DNA of 5,209 bases from Sulfuriferula sp. (GTDB lineage: Bacteria; Pseudomonadota; Gammaproteobacteria; Burkholderiales; Sulfuriferulaceae). Location of the stretch: positions 1-5,209 of the forward strand of contig DAICZK010000108.1 in assembly GCA_027311185.1 (NCBI GenBank). The letters are read 5' to 3'. The position numbers and the translations under genes are program-made. Shown here piece by piece: positions 1-5,209 of the stretch (position 1 is the stretch's first letter; every line of letters starts with the position of its first letter). The notes under the pieces were generated by a model, which saw nothing but the letters and a program-made list of their open reading frames with translations, was not told where the DNA came from and ran no database searches.

Positions 1-360
1 GCCAAACAGTTGGCCTTGCTGGTCGGATTGCCCGGTACCGATATAAAATCCTGCTTCCAGCGTATAAATTGCCTTGAGCGTCGAACCTTCCAGATTTGTC
101 TCCCCCATCACGCCGGCGCGCGTGCCGTTAAACAGACCTTGCGAGGCCGCAATCTGCGACTGACCGGCCGCGTTGACATTGGTGGTATCGCGTATCATGG
201 CATCGATAATCCCGTACCAGACCAGGCTCTTGCTCTCGACCGGCGGCGGCGTCGCGACCGGATCGTGCCCGAACGTTGTCGCGTCGTTTCCTGCATAGGC
301 GGCGCCGTTAAACGCTGCTACGATAGCGACCACCATTAATGATTTTCTAATTTGTTTCAT
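1..360 (-). CDS. Gram-negative general porin, N-terminal part (3' end outside window)
   Basis: The first 120 codons of an outer-membrane porin of the Neisseria/Burkholderia type (trimeric 16-stranded beta-barrel for passive diffusion of small hydrophilic solutes); the C-terminal part lies beyond the left edge. Seen: a signal peptide with basic n-region (MKQIRKS), hydrophobic core (residues 8-17) and a likely cleavage after AYA at residue 23. The first barrel strand follows as SLVWYGIIDA, matching the family's usual VTLYGLIDA. Next come a SQIAASQGLFNGTRAGVMGE segment, which corresponds to the 'SGSRWGLRGSEDLG' turn, then LKAIYTLEAGF and QGQLFG, the family's 'LKAIFQLE.GF' and 'GQLFGR' signatures. 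AGGGAG at 367-372 lies 6 bases before the ATG, which supports this start. Odd: about 22 proline-containing residues separate the cleavage site from the first strand, where most members have only a few. The gene is probably its own transcription unit, as about 700 bases separate it from the upstream gene. The family call is strong; the solute is unknown. Confidence 0.88.
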   Translation of the reverse strand, partial: MKQIRKSLMVVAIVAAFNGAAYAGNDATTFGHDPVATPPPVESKSLVWYGIIDAMIRDTTNVNAAGQSQIAASQGLFNGTRAGVMGETNLEGSTLKAIYTLEAGFYIGTGQSDQQGQLFG

Positions 361-643
361 TGAAATCTCCCTAAAGTAAAGGTAATCCGAAAAATATTTG
401 CCCAACCACATTCAGGACTATGCCCAGCGCACGGCCGAACAACACCGCCCCGACTTTTCTGCCAGGTAAAAGCTCCTTCCAGTGTGATTCACCTGCCCAC
501 CACGCGGGGCGCCGCACGAAACAATGCTCGCGGCTCCGTCTTACGGCTGAGCGCCGCCGACAGACTGTCGACACGTACCGGCAAGACAACGGCCCAATAC
601 AGCTTGAGGCGCCCCGATCAAATGCGACAACCTTGTTTTTTTA

Positions 644-672
644 TTGAACGACGCTCTTTGCCAACTTATTAT
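644..672 (+). promoter_or_regulatory. Possible sigma70-like promoter reading rightwards
   Basis: TTGAAC at 644-649 (4 of 6 to TTGACA) and TATTAT at 667-672 (5 of 6 to TATAAT) are separated by 17 bases. The -10 box falls inside the left arm of the inverted repeat at 665-688, a layout that would let a bound dimer block it. No recognised gene follows on the plus strand, so the transcript, if real, would be non-coding or antisense to the DUF971 gene. AT-rich intergenic DNA often yields such matches by chance. Confidence 0.3.
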
Positions 673-688
673 GATAAGACATAATAAG
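665..688. repeat. Perfect 9-bp inverted repeat with 6-bp spacer (candidate operator)
   Basis: CTTATTATG (665-673) and CATAATAAG (680-688) are exact reverse complements around the spacer ATAAGA. The arms are AT-rich and lack a following T-run, so a rho-independent terminator is unlikely and a dimeric regulator site is the better reading. It lies about 300 bases upstream of the porin start and overlaps a plus-strand -10-like box. It shares ATAAT-type elements with Fur sites but does not match the 19-bp Fur consensus well. The symmetry is certain; the function is inferred. Confidence 0.5.
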
Positions 689-698
689 CACTAAGCGT

Positions 699-710
699 GC
701 CAGCGCTGGC
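699..710. repeat. 12-bp perfect palindrome GCCAGCGCTGGC
   Basis: A self-complementary 12-mer begins 10 bases after the AT-rich inverted repeat. It has no loop and no following T-run, so it is unlikely to be a terminator. It could be part of a regulator site together with its neighbour, or chance in GC-rich DNA. Confidence 0.3.
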
Positions 711-851
711 GGCTGGGATTTATCAGTCAAAATGCGGCTGGAAGCGCGGTTATGCGGGGTTGTTGGGGTATGTGGGAACGCTGCATGCACCGTATTAGCG
801 CTTCGATGCACCCTGACGGGAAACTGACTGCAGATGCGTTAAGGCTTGGCA

Positions 852-916
852 CCCTGAAGCTCGCTCGAAACACGCCGTGTCAAACCGACAGGCGTAGGCG
901 GCTTCATGCCTCAGGG
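852..916. repeat. Self-complementary segment with strong bulged hairpin (possible structured RNA or repeat element)
   Basis: Inner hairpin: ACGCC (872-876) pairs with GGCGT (891-895) and TGTC (878-881) with GACA (887-890). Only G877 is bulged, and the loop AAACC is at 882-886, giving 9 base pairs. Outer helix: CCCTGA (852-857) pairs with TCAGGG (911-916), continued by AGC (858-860) with GCT (901-903) across an asymmetric bulge. On the plus strand a run of five T follows at 933-937. A 5-bp ATGCC (906-910)/GGCAT (929-933) pairing competes with the outer helix. The pairings are read directly from the sequence. Whether the segment is transcribed, and in which direction, is unknown. It does not match a riboswitch or small RNA that I recognise. 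Confidence 0.35.
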
Positions 917-1059
917 CTGTTTAAAGGTGGCATTTTTGTTGCTCGTCAGGCGTTGATGGATTGAGGAACTGCGGTGTATGACAAGGAGGCTTGAGCTCCG
1001 GCGAGCGAACAGGCGCGCAGACTAAGGGCTGGTTAATGAATCACTGTGGCATACGCCTG

Positions 1060-1374
1060 TCAATTGTGATGCGCAGTCGCAGTTCCGAGCTGTCTCAGAT
1101 AGTCCCAGGGGAAAATTCCGCGGTCGTGCCCATCGTCAAAACAAATCTGGATGGCATATGCCCCTACTGGAGCAAGCGACAGGACAGCGATATTTTCGCC
1201 GCAACGAACAGGCGCGCCAGACCGCGCGGATTCCTGTCGACATAGAGTACAACGGCAGGCGCGCCGTAAACCGGTAGCGCTAAGATGGCTAACCAACCCG
1301 TCGCTCCAGTGTATTTCCAATGATCGCCTTGCCTGAGACTGGCGGATTTCAACGGGTTGGGGCTGTTTTTCCAC
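1060..1374 (-). CDS. DUF971 (GBBH-like N-terminal) domain protein, 104 residues, GTG start
   Basis: A small cytoplasmic protein made almost entirely of one DUF971 domain. Seen: LEIHWSDG at 19-26 (family L.I.W.DG), LRRACRCTLCRQE at 36-48 (family LR..CpCA.C..E), APVGAYAIQICFDDGH at about 68-83 and GIFPWDYLRQL at 86-96 (family GIYsW.yLr.L). In human gamma-butyrobetaine hydroxylase this domain binds zinc through a C-x-C-x2-C motif and a histidine about 40 residues later. Here Cys40, Cys42, Cys45 and His83 have nearly that spacing. The start is set by GAGGA at 1381-1385, 6 bases before GTG. A longer ATG frame from 1482 would overlap the upstream gene and adds Arg-rich sequence unlike the family. 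The gene begins 20 bases after the flavoprotein stop, so the two are probably cotranscribed. The biochemical role is unproven; fusion to Mrp/ApbC elsewhere suggests Fe-S cluster work. Confidence 0.85.
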   Translation of the reverse strand: MEKQPQPVEIRQSQARRSLEIHWSDGLVSHLSATGLRRACRCTLCRQESARSGAPVRCGENIAVLSLAPVGAYAIQICFDDGHDRGIFPWDYLRQLGTATAHHN

Positions 1375-1380
1375 AATATA

Positions 1381-1385
1381 TCCTC
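1381..1385 (-). promoter_or_regulatory. Shine-Dalgarno that sets the DUF971 GTG start
   Basis: GAGGA on the minus strand, 6 bases before GTG at 1374-1372 and 9 bases after the stop of the flavoprotein gene. It favours the 104-residue product over an in-frame ATG at 1482 and is consistent with translation from a shared mRNA. Confidence 0.6.
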
Positions 1386-1394
1386 GCGATCGGG

Positions 1395-4300
1395 TTAGCG
1401 TTCCGCCGCAACGGCTGCGGCCATAACGTCGGCATTCGCGCCGGAGCGAGATGGCTTGTCGCCCAGCAGATAGCTTAACCACAGATTACTCATTTTCTCC
1501 TGCACACTGTTCTGCCCCTGACGCACTTTAAGATTCTCGAAATCCACGGCAAACAGCGGCTGATGCTGATTGAAACAGGAAAATACCACGCCTGCTACCT
1601 GCTGGGTTTGAGGATCGCGGTGCTGACACAAGCATTGTGCGCAAACCTCTTTCATCATGCACTGCATAGGACTGTTAACTGCCACCAGTGCCTGAAGCTC
1701 GGGTTTGCACTGATCACGCAAACGAGTGCGCAGCGCTGTCGCTATTTGCCCCATCGCCGCCGGATGGTCGGACAGCAGCAGCATGTCCGTCGCCGCCAGC
1801 CAGTTCGAGGCGGCCGCTCCAGGTTGCGCGCTAGCGTCAAGAAAATCGGCAAGGCCCAGGGCGAAGCTTCTGTCCTGCGGACGTCGGCAACGCAGGGCGG
1901 GGCCTTCATCGAGTATCCAGATGGCCTGATCGGAAATGGCTTCGATTGCCGCCTGTACCGGCTGCGCCCGTTGTCCATCGCGGAAATGGCCGATGAACAC
2001 GATACGATTTCCCGCGGCTCGCCAGGCTGCACTGCCGTCAATCGTACTGGTAACAGCTGAGTGTCCGCCCATCACGGTGACGCTCCGGTTCTGCGGTACG
2101 GGCAAGCCCGTGCCGGTGGGACCCATCAGGACGACCGGCTCGCCGACCTGAAGTTGTGCGCCGATGCGGCTGGTCGCGCCGACTTCGTTAATCAGCAGTT
2201 TGATCTCTCCCGTTTGTTTGTCTACATCGACGCCGTCAATCGCCATCCCCTCCATTTGCAACTCCGTGCCGTGCGAACGCCTGGCTCGGGCAGAAAAATT
2301 CTGCAAGCGGTAAATCTGGCCTGGCTCCCAATTCCGGGCGGCCTGTGGGGCGCGCACCGTGACGCTCACAATAGTCTCGCCCAGCCGCACCACATCGGTG
2401 ACGACGGGGCACAACCATGAATCTAGGTTTTCGGCGAACCGGCGCCAGGCAGTTTGCGCCGCGCAGACAGCCTCGCCTGACGCATGCAGACGCGATTCGA
2501 ACAGAGCGACGATCGCGCGCGCGCCCAATTTTCCAGATGCCATGGCTTTGACGACGCTGCCTTGAAATTGCGGGTGGTTATCGCCATAAATGCTGATTCG
2601 GCGGTGCTCGTGCCGGTAAGAAGTCATAAAGCCGATTTCCCTGCTCTTGCAACCGCCGCTCGCGCTGGCCTTGCGTAGTGCCGACTCGCTGTCTGCTTGC
2701 CTGTAAGTCGCGAAATATTTGCCATCCATCTCGAACGTACCGGGATGTTCGCGATTGTAAACGGTATTGGGACTGCTGCCGGCAGCTACGAACACGGAGC
2801 GCGCCGCGAGTTGGATTGGCTCGCCTGCCTCGACCCAGACGCCATCGGCGGAGCGCTCGCGTCGGCGAAACAACATCCCACTGACATGACCCGCGGCATC
2901 GAGCAGCGCTTCAATCGGGTCCAGCCCCTGCGCGTAGAAGATGCCTTCCTGCAGGGCTTTTTCAATTTCTTCGTGGTTCCTCAGATAAGCGGGAGACTCG
3001 TACATCGCCCGTCGGTAAACCACCGTCACCCCGCCCCAGGCCCGCAGCAACGGGGTAAAATCCGGCGCTACGTGGGCTGCTTTGGCGCGCAGCCGTTCCA
3101 GGCGAATCTGTCTGCCGTGTTCGAGGTATTCTTCGAAAATCTCACGCTCGACCGCATCGAGCGGATTGTCGTGCCGGCCTAACGAGTGGAGCATTTCGGT
3201 GCGCGCAAGCAGTTTTTCGACCTGCAACACATAATAAGCCTGAACTTCAGTCGCCGTGTCGATTGCGCTAAGTCCGCCGCCGATGACCAGCGCGGGCAGG
3301 CGCACTTGCAGGTTGGCCAGGCTATCCCGCTTCGCTGCCCCAGTAAGCTGCAACGCCATCAGGAAATCGCTTGCCTGACGGATGCCGTGCGCCAGCTTGT
3401 TCTTGATCTGGATTACCGTCGGTTTGCCCGCCCCCGTCGCCAAGGCGATGTGCTCGAAGCCGAAATCCCACGCGTCGTCTATGGTCATGGTGCCACCGAA
3501 ACGCACGCCGCCGTAAACCCGGAAATAGCGATTACGCGCCAATGTCAGATACACCAGCTTCAAGAAATTCTTGTCCCAACGCACGGTAATGCCGTACTCC
3601 GCCACGCCGCCGAATCCGGTCATCACGCGCTCGTCCAGCGTTTCATTGAGCGTACTGATTTGCGCGATAGGCTGGGGCGCGCAGCCATTGCTTCCTATCC
3701 ATGCCGGGTCGAGCGGCTCGATCTTCAGGCCGTCGATGGCAACGACCCCAAATCCCGCCTGCAGCAGGTGATAAGACAAATTGAACCCCGCCGGCCCCGC
3801 GCCGACGCAAAGCACGCGCGTACCGTGGTGCGGCAGCGCATAGGGGCGGGCGCGGTTTAGCGGGTTCCAGCGGGTCAGAAAATAATATATTTCAAACCCC
3901 CACGGCCATCCCAGAATGTCGGTCAGAATGCGCGTTTCTATCTGCGGAATATCGACCGGGTCCTGCTTCTGGTAAACGCACCCTTTCATGCAATCGTTGC
4001 AGATGCGATTGCCGGTCGCCGGTACCAGAGGGTTGTCGATCATGATCATTGCCAGCGCGCCCAGCGTGCAGGCGTCCAGCTTCAGCACATGCGCCTCCGA
4101 TATGCGCTCTTCGAGCGGGCAACCGGTCAGCTCCACGCCGAGCGGATTGACGCGGAAGCCGCCGCTGTCCTTGTCCGGGAAACCCTTGGAACAGAAGTCA
4201 CCTTCGTGGCTATGGCAATAAACGCAATAGTGAACCTGATCCATAGCCTCGCGCAGACTGAAGCGGGGGTCGGTGAGGCCGAAGCCGTCGCGTCGCCGCT

Positions 4301-4949
4301 GCTGTTGCGGCAGCCCCGCCTCGCGCGCAGCTGGGTCCCCGTCCATGGGCACGGTGGGAACAAGCCGCATGTAGTCGATTTTTCGGGGCAATTTGAAGCT
4401 GACCCAACCTGCCACGCGCGCCCTGCCCTCTGCGGTATGCCAGGCGGCATAAACCCATGCTTCCAGCAATGCGAATGTGTCGGCCGCCGACACCTCCGTC
4501 GCCTCTAGCCACAACCGCGCAACGGCCAGTTCGCGGTCATTGCCGCACTGCGAGTCGAGCCGGCGTTCGAGCAGATCGTCGAGCTCGGCAAACGGACGGG
4601 CGTCCGGGCATTTGCGGCGCACGCGCGATTTGACGAATTTATCCTTGAAGGCGTGAATCGGATCGTCGAGCATCTGCTGCCGCCGCAACTCGGTACGCGC
4701 CGCCTCGACACCAAAAGCCTCAACGAGAAAGTCCTCAAGCTGCCGGGCCGCGCCGATCAGCAAATCGGATTCCGCGACGGCTCTTGGCTGCGCACCGTTC
4801 CTGTAAGCCTGAAAACGCGTGGCCAACTCGTTATCGTTGGCATTCATGAAATCCATGAACAACCCATCGAGTACGGGCAGACACTCCTCCCGGTAAATGT
4901 CCTCGTAGCGAAATCCGACCAGCTTCAATTCCAATGATATTGTCACCAT
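1395..4949 (-). CDS. Fused GltD/NfnB-like and PyrK/NfnA-like FAD-dependent oxidoreductase, ~1184 residues
   Basis: A large cytoplasmic flavo-iron-sulfur enzyme that probably transfers electrons between NAD(P)H and an Fe-S partner; exact substrates are unknown. Numbering is from the ATG at 4949. Residues 1-235: no recognised domain. 242-324: GltD-type Fe-S region with CVYC (242, 245), Cys253, GCPL (Cys277) and CNDCMKGC (317, 320, 324). 383-388: GAGPAG, the FAD dinucleotide loop. 557-562: GGGLSA, the second nucleotide loop. 722-729: AAGSSPNT. 788-: YGDNHPQFQG, the closing FAD motif. About 848-1125: ferredoxin-reductase/PyrK-like barrel (PGQIYRLQNF at 876), LMGPTGTG (941-948) and a [2Fe-2S]-type set of cysteines at 1097, 1103, 1106, 1108 and 1125. 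The order matches NfnB then NfnA in one chain. From memory, homologues of about this length are annotated in Proteobacteria as FAD-dependent oxidoreductases. Start: ATG 4949 fits where I recall homologues beginning, but its GGGAG lies only 3 bases away. ATG 5018 (1207 residues) has AGGTGAT 5 bases upstream. The stop is TAA. Confidence 0.88.
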   Translation of the reverse strand: MVTISLELKLVGFRYEDIYREECLPVLDGLFMDFMNANDNELATRFQAYRNGAQPRAVAESDLLIGAARQLEDFLVEAFGVEAARTELRRQQMLDDPIHAFKDKFVKSRVRRKCPDARPFAELDDLLERRLDSQCGNDRELAVARLWLEATEVSAADTFALLEAWVYAAWHTAEGRARVAGWVSFKLPRKIDYMRLVPTVPMDGDPAAREAGLPQQQRRRDGFGLTDPRFSLREAMDQVHYCVYCHSHEGDFCSKGFPDKDSGGFRVNPLGVELTGCPLEERISEAHVLKLDACTLGALAMIMIDNPLVPATGNRICNDCMKGCVYQKQDPVDIPQIETRILTDILGWPWGFEIYYFLTRWNPLNRARPYALPHHGTRVLCVGAGPAGFNLSYHLLQAGFGVVAIDGLKIEPLDPAWIGSNGCAPQPIAQISTLNETLDERVMTGFGGVAEYGITVRWDKNFLKLVYLTLARNRYFRVYGGVRFGGTMTIDDAWDFGFEHIALATGAGKPTVIQIKNKLAHGIRQASDFLMALQLTGAAKRDSLANLQVRLPALVIGGGLSAIDTATEVQAYYVLQVEKLLARTEMLHSLGRHDNPLDAVEREIFEEYLEHGRQIRLERLRAKAAHVAPDFTPLLRAWGGVTVVYRRAMYESPAYLRNHEEIEKALQEGIFYAQGLDPIEALLDAAGHVSGMLFRRRERSADGVWVEAGEPIQLAARSVFVAAGSSPNTVYNREHPGTFEMDGKYFATYRQADSESALRKASASGGCKSREIGFMTSYRHEHRRISIYGDNHPQFQGSVVKAMASGKLGARAIVALFESRLHASGEAVCAAQTAWRRFAENLDSWLCPVVTDVVRLGETIVSVTVRAPQAARNWEPGQIYRLQNFSARARRSHGTELQMEGMAIDGVDVDKQTGEIKLLINEVGATSRIGAQLQVGEPVVLMGPTGTGLPVPQNRSVTVMGGHSAVTSTIDGSAAWRAAGNRIVFIGHFRDGQRAQPVQAAIEAISDQAIWILDEGPALRCRRPQDRSFALGLADFLDASAQPGAAASNWLAATDMLLLSDHPAAMGQIATALRTRLRDQCKPELQALVAVNSPMQCMMKEVCAQCLCQHRDPQTQQVAGVVFSCFNQHQPLFAVDFENLKVRQGQNSVQEKMSNLWLSYLLGDKPSRSGANADVMAAAVAAER

Positions 4950-5023
4950 GCACTCCCAAAAAGCCAGCACCCGATCTGCCGGATGCGCAACACACGGCCC
5001 GGAACCCAGGCCAGCCATATTCC

Positions 5024-5030
5024 ATCACCT
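5024..5030 (-). promoter_or_regulatory. Shine-Dalgarno-like AGGTGAT for the alternative start at 5018
   Basis: AGGTGAT is complementary to the usual 16S rRNA 3' tail and sits 5 bases before an in-frame ATG at 5018-5016. That start would add 23 residues to the flavoprotein. The competing ATG at 4949 has GGGAG (4953-4957) at a short 3-base spacing. The sequence alone does not settle the choice. Confidence 0.4.
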
Positions 5031-5127
5031 ATCCCGATGCCCGACCGGCTCTCGCTACTATCGCTTGGGCTGGCTAATTACAACGGGGTTCATTCCTGTG
5101 CTTCACTACTAAGCCAGAAATCTCGCT

Positions 5128-5159
5128 GCAACTTAACAATACATGACAGTATAAGTTGC
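5128..5159. repeat. 8-bp inverted repeat upstream of the flavoprotein gene (candidate operator)
   Basis: GCAACTTA (5128-5135) and TAAGTTGC (5152-5159) are exact reverse complements around a 16-base spacer, with half-site centres 24 bp apart. The element lies 110-180 bases upstream of either start and overlaps the only reasonable -10-like box for this gene. The spacing and the lack of a T-run argue for a protein site rather than a terminator. The regulator family is not identifiable; it does not match CRP or FNR consensus. Confidence 0.4.
5148..5153 (-). promoter_or_regulatory. Weak -10-like box upstream of the flavoprotein gene
   Basis: TATACT on the minus strand matches TATAAT in 5 of 6 positions and lies in the inverted repeat at 5128-5159. 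No good -35 element is present 16-18 bases upstream, so an activator would be needed if this is the promoter. It would leave a leader of about 130-195 bases depending on the start codon. Confidence 0.25.
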
Positions 5160-5209
5160 GCCGCGGAGGCTATTCGTCACTCGCGCAATCCGCCAAGCAA
5201 CCGCTGAGT

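Larger units (their letters stand above)
361..1059. other. Gene-poor intergenic region of about 700 bases
   Basis: No convincing gene was found on either strand here. The minus strand downstream of the DUF971 gene has no clear hairpin-plus-T-run terminator, and no strong sigma70 promoter stands out immediately before the porin. The stretch contains an AT-rich inverted repeat at 665-688, a 12-bp palindrome at 699-710, and a bulged hairpin inside a longer self-complementary segment at 852-916. The short open frames present are unrecognised and mostly arginine-rich or low in coding character. A long porin leader, an unannotated small RNA on the plus strand, or decayed gene remnants would all fit. 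Confidence 0.6.

Noticed and set aside
10..339. Plus-strand frame of 109 codons at the left edge
   Set aside because: It is antisense to the porin, whose signal peptide, strand motifs and Shine-Dalgarno are clear on the minus strand.
371..589. Minus-strand frame of 72 codons ending in a hydrophobic segment, with its stop overlapping the porin Shine-Dalgarno
   Set aside because: The first two thirds are Arg-rich and not protein-like. The internal AAGGAG at 473-478 is not followed by ATG, GTG or TTG in this frame, and no family is recognised. A remnant or leader cannot be excluded.
785..812. ATGCACC repeated at 785-791 and 806-812, 21 bp apart (iteron-like)
   Set aside because: Only two 7-bp copies and no further repeats, so no support for a replication origin or operator array.
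836..960. Possible integron attC site
   Set aside because: The segment is palindromic, but the flanking GTT sequences do not fit the RYYYAAC/GTTRRRY core pair, and no cassette boundary or integrase is seen.
1006..1217. 13-bp direct repeat CGAACAGGCGCGC at 1006-1018 and 1205-1217
   Set aside because: One copy is inside the DUF971 gene and there are no flanking mobile-element features. A match of this length is plausible by chance in GC-rich DNA of this size.
981..1245. AAGGAGG followed by a TTG-started plus-strand frame
   Set aside because: The Shine-Dalgarno lies only one base from the TTG, and most of the frame is antisense to the DUF971 gene.
1164..1376. Minus-strand 70-codon frame starting TTG next to the DUF971 start
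   Set aside because: It is frame-shifted relative to the DUF971 domain, which carries all recognised motifs and has the better-spaced Shine-Dalgarno.
3186..3860. Plus-strand frame of 224 codons
   Set aside because: It lies wholly antisense to the flavoprotein, over its conserved FAD and nucleotide-binding motifs. Long antisense frames are expected in GC-rich genes.
5177..5209. Possible C-terminus of an upstream minus-strand gene (ten codons ending TGA)
   Set aside because: Ten residues are too few to distinguish from chance, and the other frames are also open for short distances. Sequence to the right of the window is needed.

Overview
The window looks like chromosomal DNA from a Gram-negative proteobacterium, most likely a betaproteobacterium. 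The basis is a Neisseria/Burkholderia-type general porin, a DUF971 protein, a large GltD/PyrK-like flavoprotein and GC-rich coding sequence. I cannot fix the genus. All three genes that I can support lie on the minus strand, and no tRNA, rRNA, insertion sequence or CRISPR array is visible.

Layout in the direction of transcription (right to left). Positions 5209-4950 are an upstream region with an 8-bp inverted repeat and a weak -10-like box. Positions 4949-1395 encode a protein of about 1184 residues (1207 if an upstream ATG at 5018 is used). It joins an uncharacterised N-terminal region, a GltD/NfnB-like Fe-S and FAD/NAD(P) half, and a PyrK/NfnA-like ferredoxin-reductase half that ends in a Cys-rich [2Fe-2S]-type motif. 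Twenty bases further on, a GTG-started 104-residue DUF971 protein occupies 1374-1060, with a good Shine-Dalgarno. The short gap suggests one transcript. A gene-poor stretch of about 700 bases follows (1059-361). It holds a perfect 9-bp inverted repeat overlapping a plus-strand promoter-like sequence, a 12-bp palindrome, and a strong bulged hairpin inside a longer self-complementary region. The first 120 residues of an outer-membrane porin (360-1) then run off the left edge.

How the parts may work together (inference): the large flavoprotein resembles both subunits of NADH-dependent ferredoxin:NADP+ oxidoreductase (Nfn) fused into one chain, so it probably moves electrons between pyridine nucleotides and an iron-sulfur partner in the cytoplasm. 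DUF971 domains occur fused to Mrp/ApbC Fe-S carrier proteins and as the zinc-binding N-terminal domain of gamma-butyrobetaine hydroxylase, so the small protein may help mature or maintain the Fe-S enzyme upstream. The porin is probably a separate transcription unit.

The points most worth following up are the fused Nfn-like enzyme, its altered glycine-rich loop in the second half, its linkage to DUF971, and the structured intergenic stretch.
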